NCBI GenBank assembly: GCA_022447605.1
Contig: JAKVBG010000006.1
Location: 62,001 to 126,000, forward strand
DNA: 64,000 nt
Reading direction: 5' to 3'
DNA from: Mariniblastus sp.
GTDB taxonomy: Bacteria > Planctomycetota > Planctomycetia > Pirellulales > Pirellulaceae
In this document: positions 10,429 through 18,838 of the stretch, piece by piece
Position numbering within the stretch: the first letter of the stretch is position 1
Layout of the letters: every line of letters starts with the position of its first letter
The notes under the pieces: generated by a model
What the model was told of the DNA's origin: nothing
Seen by the model: only the letters and a program-made list of their open reading frames with translations
Databases searched by the model: none
Made by a program: the position numbers and the translations under genes

Positions 10429-12495
10429 ATGAATCAAAAAAGTCGTTGGACTGAATTTTTGCTCCCGATCGGGATCGTCGCCTGCTTGTTGGTGATCTTC
10501 GTTCCCCTGCCGCCCGGCGTCATGGACGTCTTACTGGCCGGCAACATTTCATTGGCCGTAATCATACTATTGACCACGCTCTACGTTCGCCGGCCGATCG
10601 AGATGAGTGTTTTCCCTTCGTTATTATTGGCGACCACGCTGTTTCGACTCGCCTTGAATGTGGGTACCACCCGGCTGATCCTGACTGGCGGTGCCAGCCA
10701 GGGTGACCAAGCTGCCGGCCAGGTCATCCAGAGCTTCGGCCAATTCGTCGCGGGAGACCAGATCGCCATCGGCCTTGTCATTTTTGCCATCATTGTGATC
10801 ATTCAGTTTGTTGTCATTACCAAAGGGGCGACCCGCATCAGCGAAGTGGCCGCCCGTTTCGCACTGGACGGCATGCCAGGGCGCCAAATGGCGATCGACG
10901 CCGATTTGAACGCAGGCAATATTGATAGCGAAACAGCTCGAAAACGGCGGGAAGAGATTGGAATCAACGCCGATTTCTACGGGGCCATGGACGGGGCCAG
11001 CAAATTCGTTCGGGGGGACGCGATTGCCGGAATCCTGATCACCCTGGTCAATATTGTCGGCGGCCTGGTGGTCGGACTGATGGCCGGGATGACCATCTCC
11101 GAAGCGGCCTCCGTGTTCACCAAATTAACGATCGGTGACGGCTTGGCCAGTCAATTGCCGGCCCTGCTGATCTCCATGGCAGCGGCCATGCTCGTGACCC
11201 GTGGCACGCGGAAGACGAACCTGCCGAAAGAGTCATTGCAGCAGGTTTTCTCCCAACCCGCCGTTTTGGCGATCACGGCCGGATTCCTGCTGGTCATGGT
11301 CTTTACCGAATTGCCCAAAATCCCTCTTCTGGTCATGGCCGCCGGATGCTTGATCGGTGCCAGGCTCCTGTTCCAGAAGCAACGGGATGCTGTCTCTCGT
11401 TCATCAAAAAAACCGGCCACCTCACACGAATTGACCATTTCCAAATTACTGGGCAATGATGTGCTTGAAATGGAACTGGGGATTGAGCTGATTCGATTGG
11501 CCGATCCGAATCAGGGTGGCGATCTCCTACCCCAGGTGACGGCGGTCCGCAAAGAGCTGGCTCAGGACCTGGGCGTGATCCTGCCCAAAATACGAATTCG
11601 AGATAATCTTCAGCTTCCGCCCCAGCAGTACCGGATCCTGGTACAGGGGAATCCGGTAGAGATCGGCACGATCTATCCCGATTTCCTGTTCGCCCTGGAC
11701 CAGGGGAATGCCTCGGCACCTATTAATGGTGCCATTGCCACGGAAACAACCGAATCCGGCCAGGGCTTCTGGGTGGACCCGGCCGCTATGGAAGCGGCCC
11801 AGGCGTCGGGATACCGTGTCCTGAGGCCGACCGCCGCTCTTGTGGAAAGACTGTCGGGGATCGCCTTTCAACAGGCTCCGCGGTTGCTAACCCGGGACGC
11901 CGTCAATGAACTGCTCGACGAAACCCGGAAAAGCGCCCCGGCCGTTGTCGAGGAACTCGTCCCCGACCTGCTGACCGTTCCCGATATCCAGCGGGTCTTG
12001 CGACAATTGGTCGCCGAACGTGTCTCCATCCGGCCCATGGGTTTGATCCTGGAAGCGATGGCCGATTGTGCTCCCCGCTCGAAGCTGACCCACGACCTGA
12101 TCGAAACCGTTCGAAAACGGATTGGCCCTCAAATCACGGCCAGCCTACTGGGTAACCATGACGTCGTATCGGCCTTTACCATATCGGACGCTCTGCAACA
12201 CCAGATTCGAACCGGCCAGGTATTTCAGGATGATGATATTCGCCTCGAAATTCCGACCGCAACGTTGGAGGCGATGGCCGATGCTCTCCGGCGGGGCGCA
12301 GAAACGATGACTGCCAAGAACCTCAAGCCCGTTCTTGTGGTAAGCCAGGATATTCGCGCCGCCGTCCACAAGATTGCCACGGCAGTGGAACTGGACATGC
12401 ACGTGCTGGGAACCGAAGAAATACCGCCTGGCGTGATCGAAGTCCTGGGGGAAATCTCCAGTGAGCAACCGCCTGCAGGCGCGAACGCCGCCTGA
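10429..12495 (+). CDS. flhA: Flagellar export gate protein FlhA
   Basis: FlhA is the inner-membrane export gate of the flagellar type III secretion system. The 688-residue length fits. The N-terminal half (about residues 10-320) holds eight hydrophobic segments, and the FHIPEP family signature RFALDGMPGRQMAIDADLNA is at about 145-164. The C-terminal half (about 345-688) is the cytosolic domain that docks substrate-chaperone complexes. Downstream genes fliA and flgM support a flagellar rather than a virulence-type system. The segment before it (10194-10428) contains no gene I can support. The gap to fliA is 393 bases, so fliA may have its own promoter. Confidence 0.96.
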   Translation: MNQKSRWTEFLLPIGIVACLLVIFVPLPPGVMDVLLAGNISLAVIILLTTLYVRRPIEMSVFPSLLLATTLFRLALNVGTTRLILTGGASQGDQAAGQVIQSFGQFVAGDQIAIGLVIFAIIVIIQFVVITKGATRISEVAARFALDGMPGRQMAIDADLNAGNIDSETARKRREEIGINADFYGAMDGASKFVRGDAIAGILITLVNIVGGLVVGLMAGMTISEAASVFTKLTIGDGLASQLPALLISMAAAMLVTRGTRKTNLPKESLQQVFSQPAVLAITAGFLLVMVFTELPKIPLLVMAAGCLIGARLLFQKQRDAVSRSSKKPATSHELTISKLLGNDVLEMELGIELIRLADPNQGGDLLPQVTAVRKELAQDLGVILPKIRIRDNLQLPPQQYRILVQGNPVEIGTIYPDFLFALDQGNASAPINGAIATETTESGQGFWVDPAAMEAAQASGYRVLRPTAALVERLSGIAFQQAPRLLTRDAVNELLDETRKSAPAVVEELVPDLLTVPDIQRVLRQLVAERVSIRPMGLILEAMADCAPRSKLTHDLIETVRKRIGPQITASLLGNHDVVSAFTISDALQHQIRTGQVFQDDDIRLEIPTATLEAMADALRRGAETMTAKNLKPVLVVSQDIRAAVHKIATAVELDMHVLGTEEIPPGVIEVLGEISSEQPPAGANAA

Positions 12496-12888
12496 CGGAG
12501 CAGCCGGCCTTTGAAACCGAAACCGCTAGCTTCATATTCTGTGAAGGCGACGGTCTTTTCGCTACAGGAATTATATTTTCTCTTTTTCATCAAAGACCGG
12601 AGGCACTCGATCCGATAACAGAAAAATGTCGTGTTATGCAACGGTGGTAGTTCCCTGCGCCGACAGGAAAACGGCCGCCCAATATCGGGTTTTTGTTTTT
12701 AAAAAAACAAATTCATATTTTCAAAACAATGTAAAAATTTCATTGACGCGACGAAGCGGTTTCTGATATTTACGGCCCCAGTCAAGCGGCTGAAGATCAG
12801 CCCCGGGACAAAACACGATCAATACGCGGTCGGAAGATTTACCGACTGATTTTAATACACGTTTTGGATAGCAATCACGGAGGATTGT
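12496..12888. other. Non-coding leader upstream of fliA
   Basis: This 393-base gap has no convincing gene. It is AT-rich around 12690-12750, with a TTTGTTTTT/AAAAACAAA dyad near 12691-12711. A possible sigma-28-type promoter lies at 12591-12618 and is listed separately. The ribosome-binding site GGAGG for fliA is at the right-hand end. Confidence 0.6.
12591..12618 (+). promoter_or_regulatory. Candidate sigma-28 promoter upstream of fliA
   Basis: CAAA at 12591-12594, a 16-base spacer, then TCCGATAA at 12611-12618, against the enterobacterial sigma-28 consensus TAAA-N15-GCCGATAA. The -10 element matches at seven of eight positions. If used, it would leave a 5' leader of roughly 265 bases before fliA and would imply autoregulation. 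One motif in AT-rich DNA is weak evidence. Confidence 0.35.
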
Positions 12889-13680
12889 ATGGCAACGGTT
12901 GCAGCTAAGGACCAGGATATCGATATCCAACAAGTCTGGCAGCAATATAAACCGGATTGTAGTGACAAGGGTCTCCGCAATATCTTGATGGAACGTTATT
13001 TCCCCTTGGTCAAATACAACGGTGAACGCATCTGGCAACGATTGCCGGACGGCGTCGAACTGGACGACCTGATTTCAGCTGGTGTCTTCGGTTTGATGGA
13101 TGCGATCGACGCATTCGACATGTCTCGCGGGGTCAAATTTGAGACCTATTGCGTACCGCGAATTCGCGGGGCCATGCTGGATGAACTGAGAACGATGGAC
13201 TGGGTTCCTCGCCTGGTGCGTTCCAAGGCCAGCAAACTGGCTGATGCAACCAAAAAACTGGAAACCAAACATGGCCGACCTCCAACGGTTCATGAGTTAG
13301 CCGAGTTCATGGAACTGTCGGTCAAAGAGCTGGAAAAAATGATGAGTGACGCCAACGCCGTCGGCCTGGTGAGCCTCAACAAGAAGTGGTACGAAACGGA
13401 CAGCTACAAAGACGTACGCGAGATCGATATTCTGCAGGACAAGAAAGGCGAAGACCCGACTCGTCGAATCCAGAAAAACGATTTGATGCGTTTGGTCACC
13501 AAGGGCCTGAACCGGAATGAACGCCTGATCATCATTCTTTACTACTACGAAGAATTGACGATGAAGGAAATTGGCGCCACGCTTGACTTGAGCGAGAGTC
13601 GCGTCAGCCAGATGCACAGCAGCATCGTCCAACGGCTACAGCAGCAACTGTCGCGACGCCGCGTCGAGTTCGGCGGGTAA
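12889..13680 (+). CDS. fliA: Flagellar sigma factor, sigma-28/FliA family
   Basis: RNA polymerase sigma factor of the FliA/WhiG type, 263 residues, which directs late flagellar transcription. Region 2 is clear: ELDDLISAGVFGLMDAIDAF, then GVKFETYCVPRIRGAMLDEL and the FliA-typical DWVPRLVRSKA. Region 3 covers about 120-160 (GRPPTVHELAEFMELS). Region 4 is LTMKEIGATLDLSESRVSQM with the following helix. A strong GGAGG lies eight bases upstream of the ATG. A well-formed terminator follows the stop. The flgM-like gene about 1.1 kb downstream would supply the cognate anti-sigma factor. Confidence 0.95.
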   Translation: MATVAAKDQDIDIQQVWQQYKPDCSDKGLRNILMERYFPLVKYNGERIWQRLPDGVELDDLISAGVFGLMDAIDAFDMSRGVKFETYCVPRIRGAMLDELRTMDWVPRLVRSKASKLADATKKLETKHGRPPTVHELAEFMELSVKELEKMMSDANAVGLVSLNKKWYETDSYKDVREIDILQDKKGEDPTRRIQKNDLMRLVTKGLNRNERLIIILYYYEELTMKEIGATLDLSESRVSQMHSSIVQRLQQQLSRRRVEFGG

Positions 13681-13709
13681 CCTGTCGGTTCAACTTGAAA
13701 AGCCAACAA

Positions 13710-13738
13710 GGCTCGCCTCATCTGGCGAGCCTTTTTTT
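13710..13738 (+). terminator. Rho-independent terminator of fliA
   Basis: GGCTCGCC (13710-13717) and GGCGAGCC (13724-13731) form an eight-base GC-rich stem with a six-base loop, followed directly by seven T residues (13732-13738). It is 29 bases past the fliA stop. Confidence 0.93.
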
Positions 13739-13826
13739 CGTCAACTGCACCCAGTTGCACAAGGGATTTACGCTGTGCATGATCGGCGAAAAAACCGATC
13801 AACCACCCTCTTTGAACCGCATTCTC

Positions 13827-14024
13827 TCAACCGGCTCGATTCACCGCCTGGTAGCGTAACTTCACACGCTTGGCGACTGGTTGAAAACGCATCTCCAGAT
13901 CGATGAGTTCTTCGGCTATCCAGAAACTCAACTCGAAAAAACTCTGCATATCGACTAGCCAGGGACCCTGTTCGGGTCGGCGACTCAGATCGAGTTGAGG
14001 CTTGTTGAATCGGCACTGAGACAT
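13827..14024 (-). CDS. Small hypothetical protein near flagellar genes
   Basis: A 65-residue protein beginning MSQCRFNKPQLDLSRRPEQG. The start at 14024 is supported by AAAGGA about seven bases upstream on the minus strand. The middle is rich in aromatic, leucine and acidic residues (VDMQSFFELSFWIAEELIDL), probably one amphipathic helix, and the C-terminus is basic. I do not recognise the family. It stands alone on the minus strand between fliA and flgM. The good ribosome-binding site and sensible residue order suggest a real gene, but no function can be assigned. Confidence 0.6.
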   Translation of the reverse strand: MSQCRFNKPQLDLSRRPEQGPWLVDMQSFFELSFWIAEELIDLEMRFQPVAKRVKLRYQAVNRAG

Positions 14025-14094
14025 GGAAATCCTTTGCAACCTGGGGAAATCTGCAGCATTCCCTGCCGAACCATGACGGGACTTCCTGGCCCAT

Positions 14095-14780
14095 TCATGC
14101 TGGACTAAACGCAGCCATCGCTGAAAAGGTTCGCCGCTAGCAACGGCGAACCGAGGCCAGTTGAGGTTGCCCGGAAAGATAGTTTTTCTTAATCTTCAAC
14201 GCGGCCTGTCAGGCTCGTGGTGCTTGCAACAACCGGAATTTTTGGCAAAGTCTGCCAAATACCCGAACCCCGCGTGCCAGTTGCACGTAAATCAGGTTCC
14301 GTCAAGTCGCCTGCGGTAAAATGTTTGAATCGAGGTGATTCAAGTTACTGTTATTCGGCTTGGCAAATACCCGAGTCTTGCAGAGGTTGCTGAGGCAGAT
14401 CAGTTTCGCGAAAAAAATCGATATTACGATTTTCAATTTCCCGAACGATAAAGCCCGCAAATCTCGTCAGGTGCAAAACGAAAGGTACAATAGACAAACA
14501 AAAACAAATTTCAACGAGGTTGTCCCGTCCCGTCGATAATCAGAGTACTTTCCAGATAAACTCGCTAAGTCACTCTCCGTTATGGACGGCACATTTGACA
14601 CGGAACGCAAAACGTTGGAAACAGAGGTAAGCAAACGGTTTCCCAGCAGACCCGAATTACCGGTTAGAGCCCAGAGCGTGCGTAACCTGATTCATGCAAA
14701 ACCCGTTTAACTAATAAACAAAAGATGTGCTCACATATTGACTGGTAACCAGTCAGCAACCCGTAACCGGGGAGAAAGAA
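14095..14780. other. Long structured non-coding region upstream of flgM
   Basis: No gene is visible in these 686 bases. They contain a hairpin (14128-14152), an inverted repeat TTTGGCA-aagtc-TGCCAAA (14241-14259), and two copies of CAAATACCCGA at 14256-14266 and 14364-14374, 108 bases apart. A weak sigma-28-like -10 element, GTCGATAA, occurs at 14532-14539. The stretch could hold a small RNA or a long flgM leader; see findings. Confidence 0.6.
14128..14152. other. Nine-base-pair hairpin
   Basis: GGTTCGCCG (14128-14136) and CGGCGAACC (14144-14152) form a perfect stem with a seven-base loop. Read on the minus strand it is followed by TTTT, so it could end a minus-strand transcript coming from the flgM leader. 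No minus-strand gene is upstream of it. Confidence 0.5.
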
Positions 14781-15044
14781 ATGCAAATCAGAAGAACCAC
14801 AAACATTCAAAGTACCAATGCCGTCAACCTCGACACAGGGAACAAGGTCTCCCCGGCCGAGAACAGTTCAGCCGCCCCCGTTGATCAACTGGATATCTCA
14901 GCGGAAGCTCAGATGATCAGTCAAAATGGGGACATCCGTGCCGATCGCGTAGCCGATCTGCGGGCCGAGATTGCCACGGGCCAATACGAAACGCCGGAAA
15001 AGATCGATGCGGCGGTCGATCGTATGCTGGATGAATTTGCCTAG
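14781..15044 (+). CDS. flgM: FlgM-like anti-sigma-28 factor
   Basis: An 87-residue protein that fits FlgM: a low-complexity polar N-terminal half and a C-terminal block with RVADLRAEIATGQYETPEKI followed by VDRMLDEF, the helix pair that in FlgM wraps around sigma-28. FlgM holds FliA inactive until it is secreted through the completed hook-basal body. A GGGGAGAAAGAA ribosome-binding site precedes the ATG at 14781. The gene stands alone, has a very long leader upstream and two hairpins downstream. The call rests on the C-terminal pattern, the size, and the nearby fliA. Confidence 0.85.
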   Translation: MQIRRTTNIQSTNAVNLDTGNKVSPAENSSAAPVDQLDISAEAQMISQNGDIRADRVADLRAEIATGQYETPEKIDAAVDRMLDEFA

Positions 15045-15061
15045 CCCTTGGCTTCCATCAC

Positions 15062-15085
15062 GGGTTCAGCCACTTTGCTGAACCC
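15062..15085 (+). terminator. Hairpin downstream of flgM
   Basis: GGGTTCAGC (15062-15070) and GCTGAACCC (15077-15085) form a nine-base stem with a six-base loop. There is no T-tract, so it probably stabilises the 3' end rather than terminating alone. Confidence 0.55.
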
Positions 15086-15104
15086 ATCAGATAAAACGAT
15101 TACC

Positions 15105-15132
15105 AACCGGAGCGAGTCGCTCCGGTTTTTTT
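15105..15132 (+). terminator. Rho-independent terminator of flgM
   Basis: AACCGGAGCG (15105-15114) and CGCTCCGGTT (15118-15127) pair with a three-base loop, and the T run continues to 15132. This is a textbook terminator about 60 bases past the flgM stop. Confidence 0.92.
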
Positions 15133-15245
15133 GTGGTCGAATCGCCAGCAGGCTGCCAAGATTCCCAACATGGCGGTTTGGGGTTATCATCCTTGGCTGA
15201 AAAGACGTTGTCCCGACACCCCCCAGCCCCCTTTCTTTTGATTCG

Positions 15246-16007
15246 ATGTTTCACTGGTTCCAGAATCGCCGCCGCGCCCAAATTCTCGCTCCGCCATTTC
15301 CCCCAGCCTGGCAAACCTTCCTGGAAAACAACATGGGGTTTTATCGGCGACTGGACGATTCGGAACGAGCAAAACTGCAGGACATCACCCGGATCATGGT
15401 GGCCGAAAAAAACTGGGAAGGCCATGCGGGACTGGAGATGTGTGACGAGATCAAAGTCACCGTGGCCGGCATGGCAGCCCTGATGTTATTGGGAGTGGAC
15501 AACTTCTTTTTCGAAAAAGTGCGAACCATCATTCTCTTCCCCCAAGCCGTTCGTCGGGAAACCAATACCGGCTGGGTCATCGAACGGGATACCTTTCACT
15601 CCGGGGAAGCCCACCCGGGCGGCCAGGTGGTCCTTTCCTGGCAGGACTCGTATCACGACGCCCAGGCCATCGGCAATGGACACAATCTCGTTCTCCATGA
15701 GTTTGCCCACTGCTTGGACAACCTGGATGGCGAGATGGGGGGAAGCCTTGACTTTGGTGACCGCGAGACCAACGAGTGCTGGAATCAGGTATGCGAACGG
15801 GAATTCCAGGCGCTCATCCACGCTGTCCAGAATGGCCAGCGGACCTTGATCAACGACTATGGGGCTACCAACAAAGCCGAGTTCTTTGCCGTTTGCACCG
15901 AGACATTTTTTGAAAAGCCACTGTTAATGGAACAGCAACATACCGAGTTGTTCCAGTTGCTGGCCAGGTTCTATCGCCTCGACCCCCGGAAGTGGTTTCC
16001 TGGGTAA
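15246..16007 (+). CDS. mtfA: Zinc-dependent peptidase, MtfA/M90 family
   Basis: A 253-residue protein of the MtfA family (peptidase family M90), cytoplasmic zinc aminopeptidases first known for binding the Mlc glucose repressor in Escherichia coli. Key evidence is LVLHEFAHCLDNLDG, holding the HExxH zinc motif, and the downstream DYGATNKAEFFAVCTETFFE, where the family's third metal ligand and catalytic region lie. The N-terminal pattern (FPPAWQTFLENNMGFYRRL) also fits. In planctomycetes the link to Mlc is unproven, so the role is open; proteolysis is the safest statement. The 3' end is 27 bases before bioA on the same strand. Confidence 0.88.
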   Translation: MFHWFQNRRRAQILAPPFPPAWQTFLENNMGFYRRLDDSERAKLQDITRIMVAEKNWEGHAGLEMCDEIKVTVAGMAALMLLGVDNFFFEKVRTIILFPQAVRRETNTGWVIERDTFHSGEAHPGGQVVLSWQDSYHDAQAIGNGHNLVLHEFAHCLDNLDGEMGGSLDFGDRETNECWNQVCEREFQALIHAVQNGQRTLINDYGATNKAEFFAVCTETFFEKPLLMEQQHTELFQLLARFYRLDPRKWFPG

Positions 16008-16034
16008 TCGTGAATACCCGGCACTTGATGTAAT

Positions 16035-17312
16035 ATGGTCGGCATGGCATCCAGCGACTCGAGAACGGCAGCCGATATGAATCACGCAATTTGGTTACCC
16101 TACTGTCAAATGAAGACAGCCCGGGATTCCGAGAGGGTAGTGGAAAACGAAGGCGTCATGTTGCGTCTGGCAGATGGCCGCCAGTTGATCGACGGCATTG
16201 CCTCCTGGTGGACCGCCTGCCATGGTTACAACCACCCACAAATCGTTGCTGCCATCTGCCAGCAGGCACAGCAAATGTCACACGTCATGCTGGGCGGCCT
16301 GGTTCATGAACCGGCCACTCGACTGGCCGAACGCCTGGCGGACCTGATCCCCGGCGAAGACAACAAGGTTTTCTTCAGTGACTCTGGTTCGGTTGCGGTC
16401 GAGGTCGCCTTGAAGATCGCCACTCAACACTGGCTCAACCGGGGGATCACAAGCAAAAACCGGTTCGTCTGTTTTCAAGATGCCTATCACGGCGACACGG
16501 CAGGCGCGATGAGCCTCTGCGACCCCGTAGACAGCATGCACGCGCATTTCAAAGGATTCCTGCTGGAACAGTTTCCCACCGCGATCCCCACCAACCAGGA
16601 CGAGCTACAAGGCTTCCGGGACTTTCTACTCGAACGACGAGACCGGATCGCGGGGGTCATCATAGAACCCCTGATCCAGATGGCGGCCGGTTTTCGATTC
16701 CACTCGGCCGAGTCCCTGGCGGGCATCGCCCAAGTCTGTCGAGAATTGGAATTGCTCCTGATATTGGACGAAGTGGCAACCGGGTTTGGCCGGACCGGTA
16801 CGATGTTTGCCTTGGAACAGGCCGACCTGAAACCGGACCTCGTCTGTCTCGGCAAAGGGTTGTCCGGGGGCGCCGTGGGCCTGGCGGCAACCGTGGCTTC
16901 CCGTTCGGTCTACCAGCCCTTTCACAGTGGCGCGCCGGAGCATGCATTGATGCATGGACCAACGTACATGGGGAATCCCATCGCCTGTGCCGCAGCCCAC
17001 GCGTCCCTCGACCTGTTTGAACAGGAACCTCGCCTGCAACAGGCACAAGCCCTGGAAGCCTGGTTTACCGAGTACCTGCAACCTTTGAAAGCAGATCCCC
17101 ATGTAGTCGATGTTCGCTGCCGTGGAGCCGTCGGTGCCGTACAACTGCAAACCGAAGTTGCCCTGACCCCCGCCATCGACTTTTTCGTAGAACGCGGCTG
17201 CTGGTTACGACCTCTGCGAGACGTGATCTACTTGGCCCCGAGTTTTACGATCGAAAAACCACAAGTGGAAACCCTCTGCCAGGCCATCGTGGATTTCGTC
17301 CAAACACGATAG
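16035..17312 (+). CDS. bioA: Adenosylmethionine-8-amino-7-oxononanoate aminotransferase
   Basis: Class III PLP aminotransferase, 425 residues, that transfers the amino group of S-adenosylmethionine to 8-amino-7-oxononanoate in biotin synthesis. BioA-specific features are IWLPYCQMK at the N-terminus, IDGIASWWTACHGYNHP, FQDAYHGDTAGAMS, LILDEVATGFGRTGTMFA, and the PLP lysine in CLGKGLSGGAVGLAAT. The start is uncertain among ATGs at 16035, 16044 and 16077; family alignment favours a short lead before NHAIWLPY, so the first one or two dozen residues may be untranslated. No other bio gene is in the window. Confidence 0.94.
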   Translation: MVGMASSDSRTAADMNHAIWLPYCQMKTARDSERVVENEGVMLRLADGRQLIDGIASWWTACHGYNHPQIVAAICQQAQQMSHVMLGGLVHEPATRLAERLADLIPGEDNKVFFSDSGSVAVEVALKIATQHWLNRGITSKNRFVCFQDAYHGDTAGAMSLCDPVDSMHAHFKGFLLEQFPTAIPTNQDELQGFRDFLLERRDRIAGVIIEPLIQMAAGFRFHSAESLAGIAQVCRELELLLILDEVATGFGRTGTMFALEQADLKPDLVCLGKGLSGGAVGLAATVASRSVYQPFHSGAPEHALMHGPTYMGNPIACAAAHASLDLFEQEPRLQQAQALEAWFTEYLQPLKADPHVVDVRCRGAVGAVQLQTEVALTPAIDFFVERGCWLRPLRDVIYLAPSFTIEKPQVETLCQAIVDFVQTR

Positions 17313-17707
17313 TGGAATAAGCGATAACGGAATAAAAAAGGCGGCAGAATCAAATCTACCGCCCCCAGAACAAACATTTCCGACTCACTCCAACCGACAC
17401 TCGAGCCCCGATTCCCTGCTGCTTTAAACCGGCCGGTCAAAGTGATTTGGACTACGGTTTGCCCTGATCCTTCCCCTGGTTCGCAACCGGCAGAGATTGC
17501 TTTCCCCGGCAGACCGAACCTGCCCTGGCAAGCTCTTTGGAATTCCTCACTACCGTGACGGCGGCCAACGATAAAACACACCTGAGAACGCCCATGGCAA
17601 ATCCTGACTGCTTGAGTTGAGCTGACCATCTAATCACACTCACGCAGCAGCATTAATCTGCGGACAGGAAAATTTCGAATGGGGCAACCGACGGGCTACG
17701 GGAGAGC
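17313..17707. other. Non-coding gap between convergent bioA and DUF1080 gene
   Basis: Apart from the terminator at 17340-17363, these 395 bases show nothing I can name. A 63-codon minus-strand frame starting with GTG at 17643 exists but lacks a ribosome-binding site and recognisable features. Confidence 0.55.
17333..17363 (-). terminator. Terminator of the minus-strand transcript
   Basis: GGCGGCAGA (17340-17348) pairs with TCTACCGCC (17355-17363) around a six-base loop with one mismatch. On the minus strand it is followed by CTTTTTTATT, so it fits a terminator for the DUF1080 gene, about 345 bases past its stop. On the plus strand no T-tract follows. Confidence 0.65.
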
Positions 17708-18481
17708 TCAGGGCAGGATGCGGACCTGGATATTCCTGAACTCGATCGGCGACCCTTCTGCCTCCAACGCGATGAACCCCTTGCTCGGGTCACAGCCGTT
17801 CCCACCTGAGACCTCATACCCATTGACCCACAGACGGACTTCGCCATTGATCGCCCGGATATAATACTGGTTCCATTGGGCAACACCCCGGGTATGGTTT
17901 GCCGAGGGGAAACTACGTACGCCGTTCGGGGAGAGCGGAGGGAACGGCTTCATTTTTGCCGCTCCCACCGGGAAAACATCACCATTGGTTGTGAACCATT
18001 CCGCCTTTTTACCTGTCTGTTTTTCGTACTGTGTCTGGTACCCATGATCGAGGATCTGGACTTCAATCCCATGGGGCAGACCGTTTGTCTTTGGTTTCAA
18101 TGCATCGAGGGACTTCTGCGGGGACCAGACAAAGACCCCTGAGTTGCCGGCCGACTTCATGTGTCGCCAGTCGAGTACAAGTTCGAAATTTTCATATTCG
18201 GACTTGGTCCGGTAGACCCCGACGCAGTTTCCCTTGCAGTACAGGATCCCGTCGCGCCACTCCCAGGTATCTTCCTGGCAGTTGACATTCACAAAGTCGT
18301 CGACCCCCAGCTCTTGCCAGCCGACCTCATTCCCGATCATTTGCAGTTGGCCGAGGGAAGGTCGGTTCGTCTCTTCCTGACTCGATTCACTCGAGCTGGA
18401 AGATTCCTGCTGGGAAAAACCAGAAGACGCCTGGACGAGAATGATCGCAATTCCGATCACGATAAAGTAGGGGTTCATCAT
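17708..18481 (-). CDS. DUF1080 (3-keto-disaccharide hydrolase-like) exported protein
   Basis: A 257-residue exported protein. Residues 1-24 are a signal peptide (MMNPYFIVIGIAIILVQASS); a Ser/Gln-rich spacer follows, and the remainder is the jelly-roll DUF1080 domain: ENFELVLDWRHMKSAGNSGV, GIEVQILDHGY, then GVAQWNQYYIRAINGEVRLW and the terminal GFIALEAEGSPIEFRNIQVR. The domain is related to glycoside hydrolase family 16-like folds, and some members hydrolyse 3-keto sugars, but planctomycetes hold dozens of copies with unknown substrates. GAGGTG before the first of two adjacent ATGs supports the start. The next gene is divergent. Confidence 0.88.
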   Translation of the reverse strand: MMNPYFIVIGIAIILVQASSGFSQQESSSSSESSQEETNRPSLGQLQMIGNEVGWQELGVDDFVNVNCQEDTWEWRDGILYCKGNCVGVYRTKSEYENFELVLDWRHMKSAGNSGVFVWSPQKSLDALKPKTNGLPHGIEVQILDHGYQTQYEKQTGKKAEWFTTNGDVFPVGAAKMKPFPPLSPNGVRSFPSANHTRGVAQWNQYYIRAINGEVRLWVNGYEVSGGNGCDPSKGFIALEAEGSPIEFRNIQVRILP

Positions 18482-18838
18482 GACACCTCGTTAAGATTGA
18501 AGATCGATAACCCCATTGTCTACAACCGGTCTTGTCGGGCAACTAGCAGGCCTGAAAATTCCGGGTTGGCCGACCATCGCCCATCCATCAGGCCAACGGA
18601 AACCAAGGAGAACGAAAAAGCAGACCCGGATTTCATGGCTTTCCGCCGTCCGCCGATCGGGAAAGGAAGCCACTTAGCCCGACCAGCGAGGGTCTCTCGA
18701 AGCAGGGCCGACGGCCCAAATAACCCGTTTTTCAACCTGTTTCCCCGGCCAATAACAGAAAATTTCCAGCGACTTACCGTTTTTGTCGCCCGGACGAAGA
18801 CTTTTACGTGTTCAAGTATTGAGCAAGAGCATGTCCCG
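18482..18838. other. Divergent gap between DUF1080 and ECF sigma genes
   Basis: These 357 bases hold promoters for both divergent genes by position, but I could not pick out convincing -35/-10 elements. The frame of the sigma factor is open through it, yet the upstream translation has no resemblance to a sigma factor. Confidence 0.5.

Noticed and set aside
14532-14539. GTCGATAA as the sigma-28 -10 element of flgM
   Set aside because: No acceptable -35 element stands at the correct distance (only CAAC at 16 bases), so it is mentioned but not called.
17452-17643. Possible 63-residue minus-strand gene starting with GTG
   Set aside because: No ribosome-binding site and no recognisable features; kept only as a remark in the gap.
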